Positions 1 to 6,074 of a stretch of 8,651 nucleotides of DNA are shown piece by piece. A program made the translations under genes and the position numbers. Numbering within the stretch: the first letter of the stretch is position 1; every line of letters begins with the position of its first letter. The notes under the pieces are model-generated. The model worked only from the letters and a program-made list of their open reading frames with translations. It made no database searches and was not told where the DNA came from. The DNA comes from an uncultured Mucilaginibacter sp. (GTDB lineage: Bacteria; Bacteroidota; Bacteroidia; Sphingobacteriales; Sphingobacteriaceae): contig NZ_CAMLOV010000209.1 of the NCBI RefSeq assembly GCF_946481715.1, positions 1-8,651 of the forward strand, given 5' to 3'.

Positions 1-383
1 CCCATGAGAAATTATGGGATAAGGTAGCAGGCATGGCATCGCCGGGTTTCCATTTGCAGCATTTAACGGGCGTGTTGGATAGGCTTTTTACTTATGCGCA
101 AGGTGAAGCACTGACTGGGCAGCAATTAGATTATTTGAGCAAAGAGGCCAATGCGGCCAATAAAACATACACTACGCAGGACTTGGTTGATGCGTTTAAC
201 AAGCAGGTAGATAAAGCGCTGCTGCAATTGAGCAAAGCCGATACAGCCACTTTAATCGATTTTCGCCCGGTAGGGCGGGGGAAGTTGCCTTCAACCGTTA
301 TAGGTCTTTATACGCACTCGGCAGAGCATACCATGAGGCATTTGGGGCAGTTGTTGGTGACGGTGCGGGTGCTCCTTGCCTAA
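1..383 (+). CDS. DinB-family protein, C-terminal part (5' end outside window)
   Basis: The frame is open from the left edge (first full codon at position 3) to the TAA at 381-383, so the Met at 33 is probably internal and the gene starts upstream of the window. What is visible reads like the C-terminal two thirds of a DinB/YfiT-type four-helix bundle: an early G-F-H-L-Q-H-L-T-G segment, then R-L-F-T-Y-A-Q-G-E-A-L, and near the end H-S-A-E-H-T-M-R-H-L-G-Q-L. The histidines in the first and last of these fit the metal-binding His set of the family. DinB-like proteins are metal-dependent proteins, some of them thiol transferases; the substrate here cannot be told. No signal peptide or membrane segment is visible. 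It points toward the inverted repeat at 403-492 and away from the aromatic cluster, so no functional link is suggested. The family call is fairly sure, the role is not. Confidence 0.75.
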   Translation, partial: HEKLWDKVAGMASPGFHLQHLTGVLDRLFTYAQGEALTGQQLDYLSKEANAANKTYTTQDLVDAFNKQVDKALLQLSKADTATLIDFRPVGRGKLPSTVIGLYTHSAEHTMRHLGQLLVTVRVLLA

Positions 384-402
384 TAATAAATCCTTCTTGC
401 CG

Positions 403-492
403 AATTTATTTCGGCACCCCACACGGCAGGTCGCGGGCATGCAAAGCGGTATGCAATGTGGCTACTTTTATGATGGGGTGTCGAAATAAATT
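403..492. repeat. Inverted repeat, 19-bp arms, possible bidirectional terminator or MITE relic
   Basis: Arms 403-421 and 474-492 are reverse complements with one mismatch (18 of 19), separated by a 52-base loop. The loop contains a smaller GCAT/ATGC pairing. A shorter alternative stem, GCCGAA with TTCGGC, lies in the left part (399-414). The arms end in an AT-rich block (AATTTATTT / AAATAAATT), so a hairpin on either strand would be followed by A/T-rich sequence. It lies between the convergent ends of the DinB gene and the HAD gene, where a shared terminator would be expected. Its length and near-perfect arms also fit a dispersed palindromic element; only one copy is in this window. Confidence 0.7.
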
Positions 493-514
493 AACATGAC
501 GTACGAGGAATTGC

Positions 515-1144
515 TTATCCGTTAACAATACTACCCACCTCTTTATAATCCTTCCCCCTGTGTGTTACCGCAACATTGGTATGCTTATCAAATGGATCGA
601 ACAGAAAAGTATCTATGCCTAATTCAATAGCTGCTTTTATTTCAGATTTTGGGTCGTCGCCTATTACTAAAACTTCTTCTGTGGCATAGCCATTTTCTGC
701 CATGATCATCAAAAACACATCCTTTTTTGTTTGGGGTGATTTATCGGGGTCTACAATGTAAATGCCTTTAAAATCAGCTTCGATGCCCAGCATTTTTACC
801 TTGCTCATTTGCAATTTGGTAAAACCTGTGGTAACAAGGTATTTGTCGATATCGATAGCACGCAAATCCGCATACTCGTCAAAAGCATGCATGGCATCGG
901 TAAATTCGATGTTGCTGAGCAGCTCCATCCCTTTCGCTTTTAGGTCGGCACTAAAACCAAATTCGTCTGCCACGTGCTGGTATGGGCGGCGGGTAAGTTC
1001 ATCCTTGGCTTTGTTTACCATATCGCTATCGCCGGGTTCCAATTGTTCGTCTATCAGTTTAAACAACTGCCCAAACAGGTGGTTGGAGATAGAACTTACG
1101 GGATAGATGGTGTTATCAAGATCGAGTATGAGGACGCGTTTCAT
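515..1144 (-). CDS. HAD-superfamily hydrolase, phosphatase/nucleotidase-like
   Basis: A 209-residue protein with the four HAD motifs in order. Motif I is D8-L-D10-N-T-I-Y-P, with the nucleophile and acid/base aspartates. Motif II is T105-T-G. Lysines near 135-141 (D-K-S-P-Q-T-K-K) supply motif III. Motif IV is G162-D-D-P-K-S-E-I. The alpha-helical stretch between motifs I and II fits a C1-type cap. The D-L-D-N-T-I-Y-P signature resembles yeast-type pyrimidine 5'-nucleotidases and related small-molecule phosphatases, so a soluble cytosolic phosphomonoesterase is likely; the substrate is unknown. The frame stays open upstream to an ATG at 1261, but those 39 extra codons are read from GC-rich repeat sequence and put a proline-rich stretch before the first beta strand. 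The ATG at 1144, directly before K-R-V-L-I-L-D-L-D, is the natural start. Neighbours give no pathway hint. Confidence 0.85.
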   Translation of the reverse strand: MKRVLILDLDNTIYPVSSISNHLFGQLFKLIDEQLEPGDSDMVNKAKDELTRRPYQHVADEFGFSADLKAKGMELLSNIEFTDAMHAFDEYADLRAIDIDKYLVTTGFTKLQMSKVKMLGIEADFKGIYIVDPDKSPQTKKDVFLMIMAENGYATEEVLVIGDDPKSEIKAAIELGIDTFLFDPFDKHTNVAVTHRGKDYKEVGSIVNG

Positions 1145-1194
1145 GGAGGGTAAAGATAACGATGGCGACTGAAACCTCTGCTGTCGGAAATAAA

Positions 1195-1320
1195 CAAAAA
1201 GCGGAGGGTGCGCGATTCCTTCCTTGGGGAAGGGGAGGTAGGGGTTTCGCCAGCTATGCAATCGCCGACTAAATGGCTAAACCCCTCCCTGCCTTTGCGC
1301 TCTCTCCGGCCGCACCCCTC
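1195..1320. repeat. GC-rich palindromic intergenic repeat
   Basis: This stretch upstream of the HAD gene has strong strand bias (runs of G then runs of C) and short inverted repeats: CCTTCC (1218-1223) with GGAAGG (1228-1233), and AGGGGTTT (1240-1247) with AAACCCCT (1279-1286). No coding signature was found on either strand. It reads like the GGGGAAGGGG-type intergenic repeats common in Sphingobacteriaceae. It forms the first part of the 577-base gap 1145-1721, and the hairpin-string element at 1321-1592 follows directly. The bases 1593-1721 after that are AT-rich, show no convincing feature, and must hold the promoter of the small gene at 1722. Confidence 0.55.
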
Positions 1321-1592
1321 CCCCGAGGAGCATAGCCGTCAAGATAAGGGTTAAAGCAGACGCGTAGCGTCGACCGATTTTGGAGCAACGGATTTCAATC
1401 CGTTGTAGCAAGGTAACAGTTACATAGAGAACCGTAGGTTCGGTCCATATAAATCGTAAATATGGATCGTACGGCACTCATCAAAATCGGGCGTGCGATT
1501 AGCGGGTTGAAACCCGCTGCTACAATATTTCCCGAGCCGATGGCTCTTTAAGAATGCAAGAAACCTTAAGTTGACGGCTATGCTCCCCGAGG
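1321..1592. repeat. Hairpin-string element bounded by 29-bp inverted repeats
   Basis: Terminal arms 1321-1349 and 1564-1592 are reverse complements at 25 of 29 positions, with an unbroken 16-base core (GGAGCATAGCCGTCAA). Inside are seven short palindromes: 1359-1371, 1386-1405, 1413-1423, 1429-1441, 1444-1466, 1501-1518 and 1534-1546. Examples are CAACGGATT/AATCCGTTG and AGCGGGTT/AACCCGCT. A further pair, CCGATTTTG (1374-1382) and CAAAATCGG (1482-1490), encloses four of them. Neither strand has a plausible gene. The layout suggests a non-autonomous mobile or REP-like element, or a structured RNA; which of these cannot be told from one copy. Confidence 0.7.
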
Positions 1593-1721
1593 AGGGATTT
1601 GAAACGTTTCAACTATTTTATTTCCGAAGTATAAAAAAATATTCCAAACCTTTCGCTCCACCCGGCGTTACCCACATAACAAATTCACAATTAAATATTT
1701 ACAGTACATTAAACCCTTATC

Positions 1722-1895
1722 ATGACAAACCCATCCTCCCCCAAAAGAATTACCTGGATAATTGGCTTAGCTTGCGGCATTGCCGGTATTATTGGCCACT
1801 TAATTGCTGTGCCTTATTTAACGCTGTATAGTTTTACGCTGGTGATGATAGGTTTTATTGTGCTGGCCGTTGGCACTACCTTCCGCGGATTTTAG
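1722..1895 (+). CDS. Small two-helix membrane protein, unknown function
   Basis: The ATG at 1722 opens a 57-codon frame ending in TAG at 1893-1895. The product has a short polar basic N-terminus (T-N-P-S-S-P-K-R), a hydrophobic helix at about residues 10-30 (G-L-A-C-G-I-A-G-I-I-G-H-L-I-A-V), a short turn with P-Y-L-T-L-Y, a second helix at about 36-53, and a tail G-T-T-F-R-G-F. The small-residue pattern and the G-T-T-F-(R/K)-G ending resemble a conserved small hypothetical protein I recall from Bacteroidota genomes; this could not be checked. It converges on the MFS gene with only six bases between the stop codons, which argues against random overlap. No Shine-Dalgarno site is visible, as usual in this phylum. 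Function unknown; likely an inner-membrane protein. Confidence 0.65.
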   Translation: MTNPSSPKRITWIIGLACGIAGIIGHLIAVPYLTLYSFTLVMIGFIVLAVGTTFRGF

Positions 1896-1901
1896 GCTGC
1901 G

Positions 1902-3146
1902 CTATTCCTGCATTTCTGCTTCGGCGGTAGCTATATCTGCTACCACTTTGCTTTCGGCGTTGAATTTATACATTAGCATTACGCCAACGGCAACGGCTGC
2001 GCAAATCGCGCCCAGCAGCCACCACAATACCCGGAAACCACCGTGCTGTATCACCTGTGCGCCCAAAGCGGGCGCAACTACCTGCGCTGCCGACCACGAC
2101 ATGGTGTATAAGGCCGCGTATTGCCCGCGGTTATGTTCGGACGAGCGGGTAACCCAAAAGGAGGTGCCAAACGGCATACTCAGCATTTCGCCGAAGGTGA
2201 TAATTACAACTACCAATATCCCGGCGACGGCACTTGGCGGTAAAAAGTTAAGCAACACATAACCGCTGCCGGTTACCACTATGCCGCTTGCTATGTATAT
2301 TAATGGGTGGCGCTTACCTTCCAGGGAGTTGATCATCACCATCTCTACCAATACGATGATGATGCCATTTAAGGCCAAAAGAAAGCCGATAAAACGTTCA
2401 TTAAAATGCCACTCCAATTTGTAAAACACAGGCTCCATTACAAAAAACTGGAAGAAGCAGATATTGAAGAAGGTAGTTAGCCCGATAAATAATAGATAGG
2501 TTTTGTCTTTATAAGGTGATGAAGCAACCTTAACAGCGGCGTGTTGCTTCTCCGGCTTTTTATAGTCCGAGCGGGGCATCAGTTTCAACAACATTAAGGC
2601 AGCCAAAATATTGGTGCAGCCATCTACCCAAAACAATAAATGATAGTTAAAGGATGCCAGGAAACCTCCTGTAGCCGCGCCAACCGCCCAGCCCAGGTTT
2701 ACTGCAAGGCGATGCAGCGAGTAGGAGCGGGTTTTATTTTCGGGCTTGCTGTAATAAGCGATGGCCATAGAATTTGCCGGGCGAAAGGATTCGTTACAAA
2801 AACTTAAGATAAATGTACTGATGCCAACCGTAATAAACGTATGCTGAAAGCCAAGTAGAATAAACATGAGCCCGCCGGTTAGCAGGGCACCGATCTGCAT
2901 ATCGTAAAAACCGATCCTATCAGACAGCCAACCGCCAAAATATGCGCCAATGATAGAACCTGCCCCAAAAAGTGTCATCACCACACCCGCCTGCGTAACT
3001 GTAAAATGCAGCTGGTTAATGCAATAGATAGTAAGGAAGGGCACAACCATGGTCCCGCTGCGGTTAATAAGCATAACAATGCTCAAATACCAGTTATTGC
3101 GGGATAGCCCGCTGTAAGCGTTTTTGTATAGTTGCAGTATAGACAC
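1902..3146 (-). CDS. MFS transporter, drug-efflux-like, 12 membrane helices
   Basis: A 414-residue, strongly hydrophobic protein of normal major-facilitator length. Hydrophobic segments alternate with short loops across the whole chain, fitting 12 helices in two halves. The loop between helices 2 and 3 carries the MFS motif A as G-G-W-L-S-D-R-I-G-F-Y (residues 71-81). A charged central linker at about residues 195-212 (P-R-S-D-Y-K-K-P-E-K-Q) separates the halves. Helix 5 has a G-W-A-V-G-A-A-T-G-G-F stretch typical of proton-coupled exporters. It should sit in the inner membrane and export or import a small molecule by proton coupling; the substrate is unknown. It follows aroC on the same strand after a 215-base gap holding an inverted-repeat element, so shared transcription with the aromatic cluster is possible but not shown. 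The start at 3146 is the only reasonable Met before the first helix. Confidence 0.85.
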   Translation of the reverse strand: MSILQLYKNAYSGLSRNNWYLSIVMLINRSGTMVVPFLTIYCINQLHFTVTQAGVVMTLFGAGSIIGAYFGGWLSDRIGFYDMQIGALLTGGLMFILLGFQHTFITVGISTFILSFCNESFRPANSMAIAYYSKPENKTRSYSLHRLAVNLGWAVGAATGGFLASFNYHLLFWVDGCTNILAALMLLKLMPRSDYKKPEKQHAAVKVASSPYKDKTYLLFIGLTTFFNICFFQFFVMEPVFYKLEWHFNERFIGFLLALNGIIIVLVEMVMINSLEGKRHPLIYIASGIVVTGSGYVLLNFLPPSAVAGILVVVIITFGEMLSMPFGTSFWVTRSSEHNRGQYAALYTMSWSAAQVVAPALGAQVIQHGGFRVLWWLLGAICAAVAVGVMLMYKFNAESKVVADIATAEAEMQE

Positions 3147-3243
3147 GGTTGGGCGAATTTAACAGGATTTAGGGATTTATCGATTTAAGGGGATTAAGAT
3201 TTATTGTGTTTGTAAGATTAATTTTACATCACACTCACCATTA

Positions 3244-3338
3244 CGTCGTTGCGAGGAACGAAGCAATCTCTACACAGGACAATCCACTATGCAAACCGCC
3301 CTGCTAATCGGGAGATTGCTTCGTACCTCGCAATGACG
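3244..3338. repeat. Inverted-repeat element, copy 1 (MITE-like)
   Basis: Arms 3244-3270 and 3312-3338 are 27-base reverse complements with two mismatches, built on GTCATTGCGAGGTACGAAGC. The 41-base centre is weakly similar to that of the copy at 4501-4584, and the right arms of the two copies are identical over 27 bases. It lies in the 215-base gap between aroC and the MFS gene. The sequence before it (about 3155-3205, TTTAACAGGATTTAGGGATT and similar) is another short-period AT-rich repeat. The hairpin has no T-run on either side, so it is a poor intrinsic terminator. Confidence 0.8.
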
Positions 3339-3361
3339 CTCGAAGAAAAGCTTTAATCCTG

Positions 3362-4453
3362 TTACAGTTTCGAATTACGGTTCCTCAACCAATGGTCTGC
3401 CAGTACCAGTGCGGCCATGGCCTCTACAATTGGTACGGCGCGTGGTACCACGCACGGGTCATGGCGGCCTTTGCCTGATATTTCCGCAGCATTTCCTTCG
3501 CTATCTACCGTTTGCTGGTTGTGCATAATGGTAGCCACTGGTTTAAAGGCCACCTTAAAATCGATAGGCATGCCGTTGCTGATACCGCCTTGTATGCCGC
3601 CCGAGAAATTGGTGATGGTAGTAACCTTCCCGGCAGCGTCTTTTACAAAAATATCGTTATGTTCGGATCCGCGCATTTCGCTGCCCGCAAAGCCGGAGCC
3701 AAATTCGAAGCCATGTACGGCGTTTATGCTCAGCATAGCTTTGCCAAGGTCGGCATGGAGCTTATCAAAAACCGGGTCGCCAAGGCCAACGGGGCAGTTT
3801 TGAATATGGCAGCTTACCTTACCGCCAACAGTATCGCCTTGCTTGCGGATGCCGTCGATGAATTCTATCATTTCTTCTGCAGTGGCCGGGTCGGCACAGC
3901 GGACGATATTCTTCTCCCTCTCTGCTAAAAACTCCTCGGCGCTGGTAATGCTTACATTAGGCGCATCTATTTTACCAACACTGCTTACATGCGCCAGTAC
4001 CTCAATGCCCTGTGTTTTCAGCAGCAGTTTTGCCAATGCACCTGCTGCAACGCGTGCTGCAGTTTCGCGGGCAGAGGAGCGGCCGCCGCCACGATGGTCG
4101 CGGATGCCGTATTTGGTATGATAGGTGTAATCGGCATGCGAAGGGCGGAAAACATCTACATTATGCCCGTAATCTTTCGAGCGCTGATCTTCATTCGGAA
4201 TGATCATAGCGATGGGCGTACCTGTGGTTTTCCCTTCGAATGTGCCCGAAAGGATCTTAACCGTATCAGCCTCTTTACGCTGCGTGGTTATTTTGCTTTG
4301 GCCGGGTTTGCGTTTATCCAGTTCGCCCTGTATGTAATCAAGGTCTACCGTTAAGCCTGCCGGGCAGCCATCTACTATTACGCCGATAGCTTCGCCATGC
4401 GATTCGCCAAAAGTTGTTATCCTGAATAATTGCCCGAATGAGTTACCTGCCAT
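3362..4453 (-). CDS. aroC: Chorismate synthase
   Basis: A 363-residue protein that converts 5-enolpyruvylshikimate 3-phosphate to chorismate, the last common step to Phe, Tyr and Trp, using reduced FMN in the cytosol. Signature blocks appear in order: [17 protein letters not shown] (4-20, with the catalytic His19), F-R-P-S-H-A-D (102-108), [11 protein letters not shown] (121-131), G-S-G-F-A-G-S-E and [10 protein letters not shown] in the centre, and [10 protein letters not shown] (329-338). Length is normal for the family. The frame continues 15 codons upstream to an ATG at 4498, but that part is read from a dispersed short-period repeat; family members begin M-A-G-N-(S/T)-(F/L)-G, so 4453 is chosen. 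It is the last enzyme gene of the cluster, 167 bases downstream of aroA. Nothing essential is missing. Confidence 0.96.
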   Translation of the reverse strand: MAGNSFGQLFRITTFGESHGEAIGVIVDGCPAGLTVDLDYIQGELDKRKPGQSKITTQRKEADTVKILSGTFEGKTTGTPIAMIIPNEDQRSKDYGHNVDVFRPSHADYTYHTKYGIRDHRGGGRSSARETAARVAAGALAKLLLKTQGIEVLAHVSSVGKIDAPNVSITSAEEFLAEREKNIVRCADPATAEEMIEFIDGIRKQGDTVGGKVSCHIQNCPVGLGDPVFDKLHADLGKAMLSINAVHGFEFGSGFAGSEMRGSEHNDIFVKDAAGKVTTITNFSGGIQGGISNGMPIDFKVAFKPVATIMHNQQTVDSEGNAAEISGKGRHDPCVVPRAVPIVEAMAALVLADHWLRNRNSKL

Positions 4454-4497
4454 GATGATTTTAGATGTTCGATTTTCGATTTTAGATTTTCTTACCA
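4454..4497. repeat. Short-period repeat upstream of aroC
   Basis: The bases directly before the aroC start are built from a near-tandem unit of the type GATTTT(A/C)GATGTTCGATTTT. The same kind of unit occurs inside aroA at 5658-5691, and both copies read in the same frame on the - strand (K-S-K-I-E-N-R and K-S-E-I-E-H-P). It occupies the region where the ribosome would bind for aroC and creates a false N-terminal extension of 15 codons. Confidence 0.6.
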
Positions 4498-4500
4498 CGG

Positions 4501-4584
4501 CGTCATTATAAGGTACGAAGCAACCTCTAAGCTTTGCAAATCCGCTCTGCTATTTGGGAGATTGCTTCGTACCTCGCAATGACG
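4501..4584. repeat. Inverted-repeat element, copy 2 (MITE-like)
   Basis: Arms 4501-4527 and 4558-4584 are 27-base reverse complements with four mismatches. The right arm (GAGATTGCTTCGTACCTCGC and seven more bases) is identical to that of copy 1 at 3312-3338. The centre is 30 bases, shorter than in copy 1. The flanks CCACG and CGTGG extend the palindrome outward. It sits in the aroA-aroC gap, so it would be transcribed as part of the operon message and fold into a hairpin there. Confidence 0.8.
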
Positions 4585-4620
4585 TGGTAGTTAGCGCTTA
4601 TGCTACTTTTGGCCTTTACT

Positions 4621-5973
4621 TTAAGCTTTTACCTCAGAATGAAACCCCACCTTTTCCAGATCGTTCCAAAACGCCGGGTACGACTTCTCTACTACATCAG
4701 CGTCTTCTATCTCCAGTTCGGGGATTAATATTGCTAATGGCGCAAAAGCCATGGCCATGCGGTGGTCGTGGTAGGTGCTTATAAACATGCGCTGCGGCAA
4801 CTGTTTTTCGCTGCAATCCAGTTTGTACACCTGCCCTTTTTCTATCAGCTTAACGCCAATTTTTGCCAGTTCGGTTTGCAGGGCCAGTATCCGGTCCGTT
4901 TCTTTAATTTTTAAAGTTTCCAAGCCGGTAAAGGTAGCCTCGTGCCCCAAAGCCGCGCATACTACAATAACGGTTTGCGCCAGGTCGGGGCATTCCTTCA
5001 TATCAAATATCTTGCGGAAGATGGGTTTTACTTCTTTGGTTAAATACACGCCGCCATCTTTAAACTGCGAGGTGATACCAAAGTTGGCCATTATCTCGGT
5101 AATCACGCTATCGCCCTGCAAGCTGTAAGAGGTAAGCCCCGGCAGGAATAACTCTGCTTCGTGGCTAAGTGCTGCAATAGCGTACCAATATGATGCCGCG
5201 CTCCAATCAGGCTCTACGTGTAACGATGTGGTTGCAAACTGTTGGTTGTCAATCGAAATAACATTGCCTTGCCAGGTGTGCATTATATTTGCCTCCTTAA
5301 GCATAGCTAAAGTCATTTCTACATAGGGGCGCGAGGTTAACTCGCCATCGATATGTAATTCCAAACCAAAAGGCAGCCTGGCAGCGATGAGTAATAGCGC
5401 AGTAATGTACTGGCTGCTGATATTACCTTTTATACTGATCTTACGAGTACGCTGCGCAAAGCTGCCTTTTAGTTTGACAGGGGGATACCCCTCTTGCTCT
5501 TCATAATCAATTTCGGCACCCAGCTCCCTCAGCGCATCAACCAATATCCCTATTGGCCTTTGCTTCATCCTTTCACTGCCTGTTAATATTACTTCCTCAT
5601 TCCCGATGGCGTAGTACGCCGTTAAAAAACGCATAGCCGTACCGGCGGGACCGATGTTGATTTCGGATTTCGGATGTTCGATTTCGGATTTATTGAGCTT
5701 CTCATCAATTACCTCAACCTCATGTATCTCATCGGTACCAACAACTACCTTTGGACTGTCAACTGCTAACTGCCCACTGCCCACTGCAGACTGCCGAAGG
5801 ATTCCCGCTAACAGAACTGCGTCTGCCGCATCAGAAATATTCTCAACTTTTACCTTGCCATCGCTCAGCGCCTCTATCACCAACGCCCGGTTGCACTCAC
5901 TTTTCGATCCGGTAAGTTGTATAGTGCCATTAGCGGACTTGCCTGTTTTGGTAAGTATGATGTTATGTTTCAT
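4621..5973 (-). CDS. aroA: 3-phosphoshikimate 1-carboxyvinyltransferase (EPSP synthase) with in-frame repeat insertions
   Basis: A 450-residue enzyme that joins phosphoenolpyruvate to shikimate 3-phosphate, the step before AroC. Family blocks appear in order: T-G-S-K-S-E-C-N-R (21-29), G-P-A-G-T-A-M-R-F (108-116), E-R-M-K-Q-R-P-I (134-141), E-P-D-W-S-A-A-S-Y (254-262), E-C-P-D-L-A-Q (327-333), I-K-E-T-D-R (356-361), Y-H-D-H-R-M-A-M (401-408) and S-Y-P-A-F-W (431-436). All substrate-binding residues I know appear present. It is roughly 40 residues longer than I expect for this phylum. The excess lies between the first two blocks at about residues 61-105, where two stretches (61-72 and 95-105) are translations of dispersed short-period DNA repeats. 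The reading frame is intact and the insertion falls in a surface region before the G-x-A-G-T loop, so activity is probably kept. It lies between the DAHP synthase gene and aroC on the same strand. Confidence 0.95.
   Translation of the reverse strand: MKHNIILTKTGKSANGTIQLTGSKSECNRALVIEALSDGKVKVENISDAADAVLLAGILRQSAVGSGQLAVDSPKVVVGTDEIHEVEVIDEKLNKSEIEHPKSEINIGPAGTAMRFLTAYYAIGNEEVILTGSERMKQRPIGILVDALRELGAEIDYEEQEGYPPVKLKGSFAQRTRKISIKGNISSQYITALLLIAARLPFGLELHIDGELTSRPYVEMTLAMLKEANIMHTWQGNVISIDNQQFATTSLHVEPDWSAASYWYAIAALSHEAELFLPGLTSYSLQGDSVITEIMANFGITSQFKDGGVYLTKEVKPIFRKIFDMKECPDLAQTVIVVCAALGHEATFTGLETLKIKETDRILALQTELAKIGVKLIEKGQVYKLDCSEKQLPQRMFISTYHDHRMAMAFAPLAILIPELEIEDADVVEKSYPAFWNDLEKVGFHSEVKA
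5658..5691. repeat. Short-period repeat inside aroA (K-S-E-I type)
   Basis: A near-tandem GATTTCGGATTTCGGATGTT unit within aroA codons 95-105, read as N-K-S-E-I-E-H-P-K-S-E-I on the - strand. It closely resembles the repeat just upstream of aroC (4454-4497). The length keeps the aroA frame open. Confidence 0.65.
5753..5798. repeat. Short-period repeat inside aroA (G-Q-L-A-V type)
   Basis: A seven-base period with variants of ACTGCCC / ACTGCTA / ACTGTCA runs across aroA codons 60-73 and is read as S-A-V-G-S-G-Q-L-A-V-D-S on the - strand. This low-complexity DNA is unlike the rest of aroA. It resembles GGCAGTGGGCAGTTGGCAGT-type intergenic repeats that I recall from Bacteroidota genomes. Confidence 0.65.
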
Positions 5974-6000
5974 TTGTATATGTTTTCAGCCCCACCTAAA

Positions 6001-6061
6001 TCCTCCCCGGTAGGGAGGACTTTTATGAAGCAATTTTCAGCCCCTCTCTCCCGGAGAGGGG
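6001..6061. repeat. Two GC-rich hairpins in the gap between the DAHP synthase gene and aroA
   Basis: TCCTCCC (6001-6007) pairs with GGGAGGA (6013-6019), and CCCCTCTC (6041-6048) pairs with GAGAGGGG (6054-6061). They fill most of the 101-base gap between the two genes. Neither is followed by a U-run in the transcribed (-) direction, so I do not call them terminators. They look like the dispersed CCCTCTCC-type repeats of this group and could affect stability or processing of the operon message. Confidence 0.6.
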
Positions 6062-6074
6062 TTTGGGGAGAGGC

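Noticed and set aside
1145..1261. N-terminal extension of the HAD protein from the ATG at 1261
   Set aside because: The 39 residues are proline-rich and encoded by repeat DNA; HAD motif I is expected within the first 15 residues, which fits the ATG at 1144.
1277..1477. 66-codon ORF on the - strand with a hydrophobic, glycine-rich end
   Set aside because: It is read entirely from the GC-rich repeats and the hairpin-string element; the peptide follows the palindromes and has no protein-like pattern.
1386..1518. Possible CRISPR-like array because of repeated palindromes
   Set aside because: The palindromes differ in sequence and spacing, and no repeat unit recurs with regular spacers.
1571..1831. 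86-codon ORF on the + strand
   Set aside because: It starts inside the right arm of the 1321-1592 repeat and overlaps the better 57-codon membrane protein ORF in another frame; no domain or composition supports it.
3417..4354. Several + strand ORFs of 63-138 codons opposite aroC
   Set aside because: They are shadows of the conserved aroC coding sequence on the other strand; their peptides show no family motifs.
6001..6061. Intrinsic terminators between the DAHP synthase gene and aroA
   Set aside because: The hairpins are GC-rich but no U-run follows them in the transcribed direction; they are better explained as dispersed repeats.
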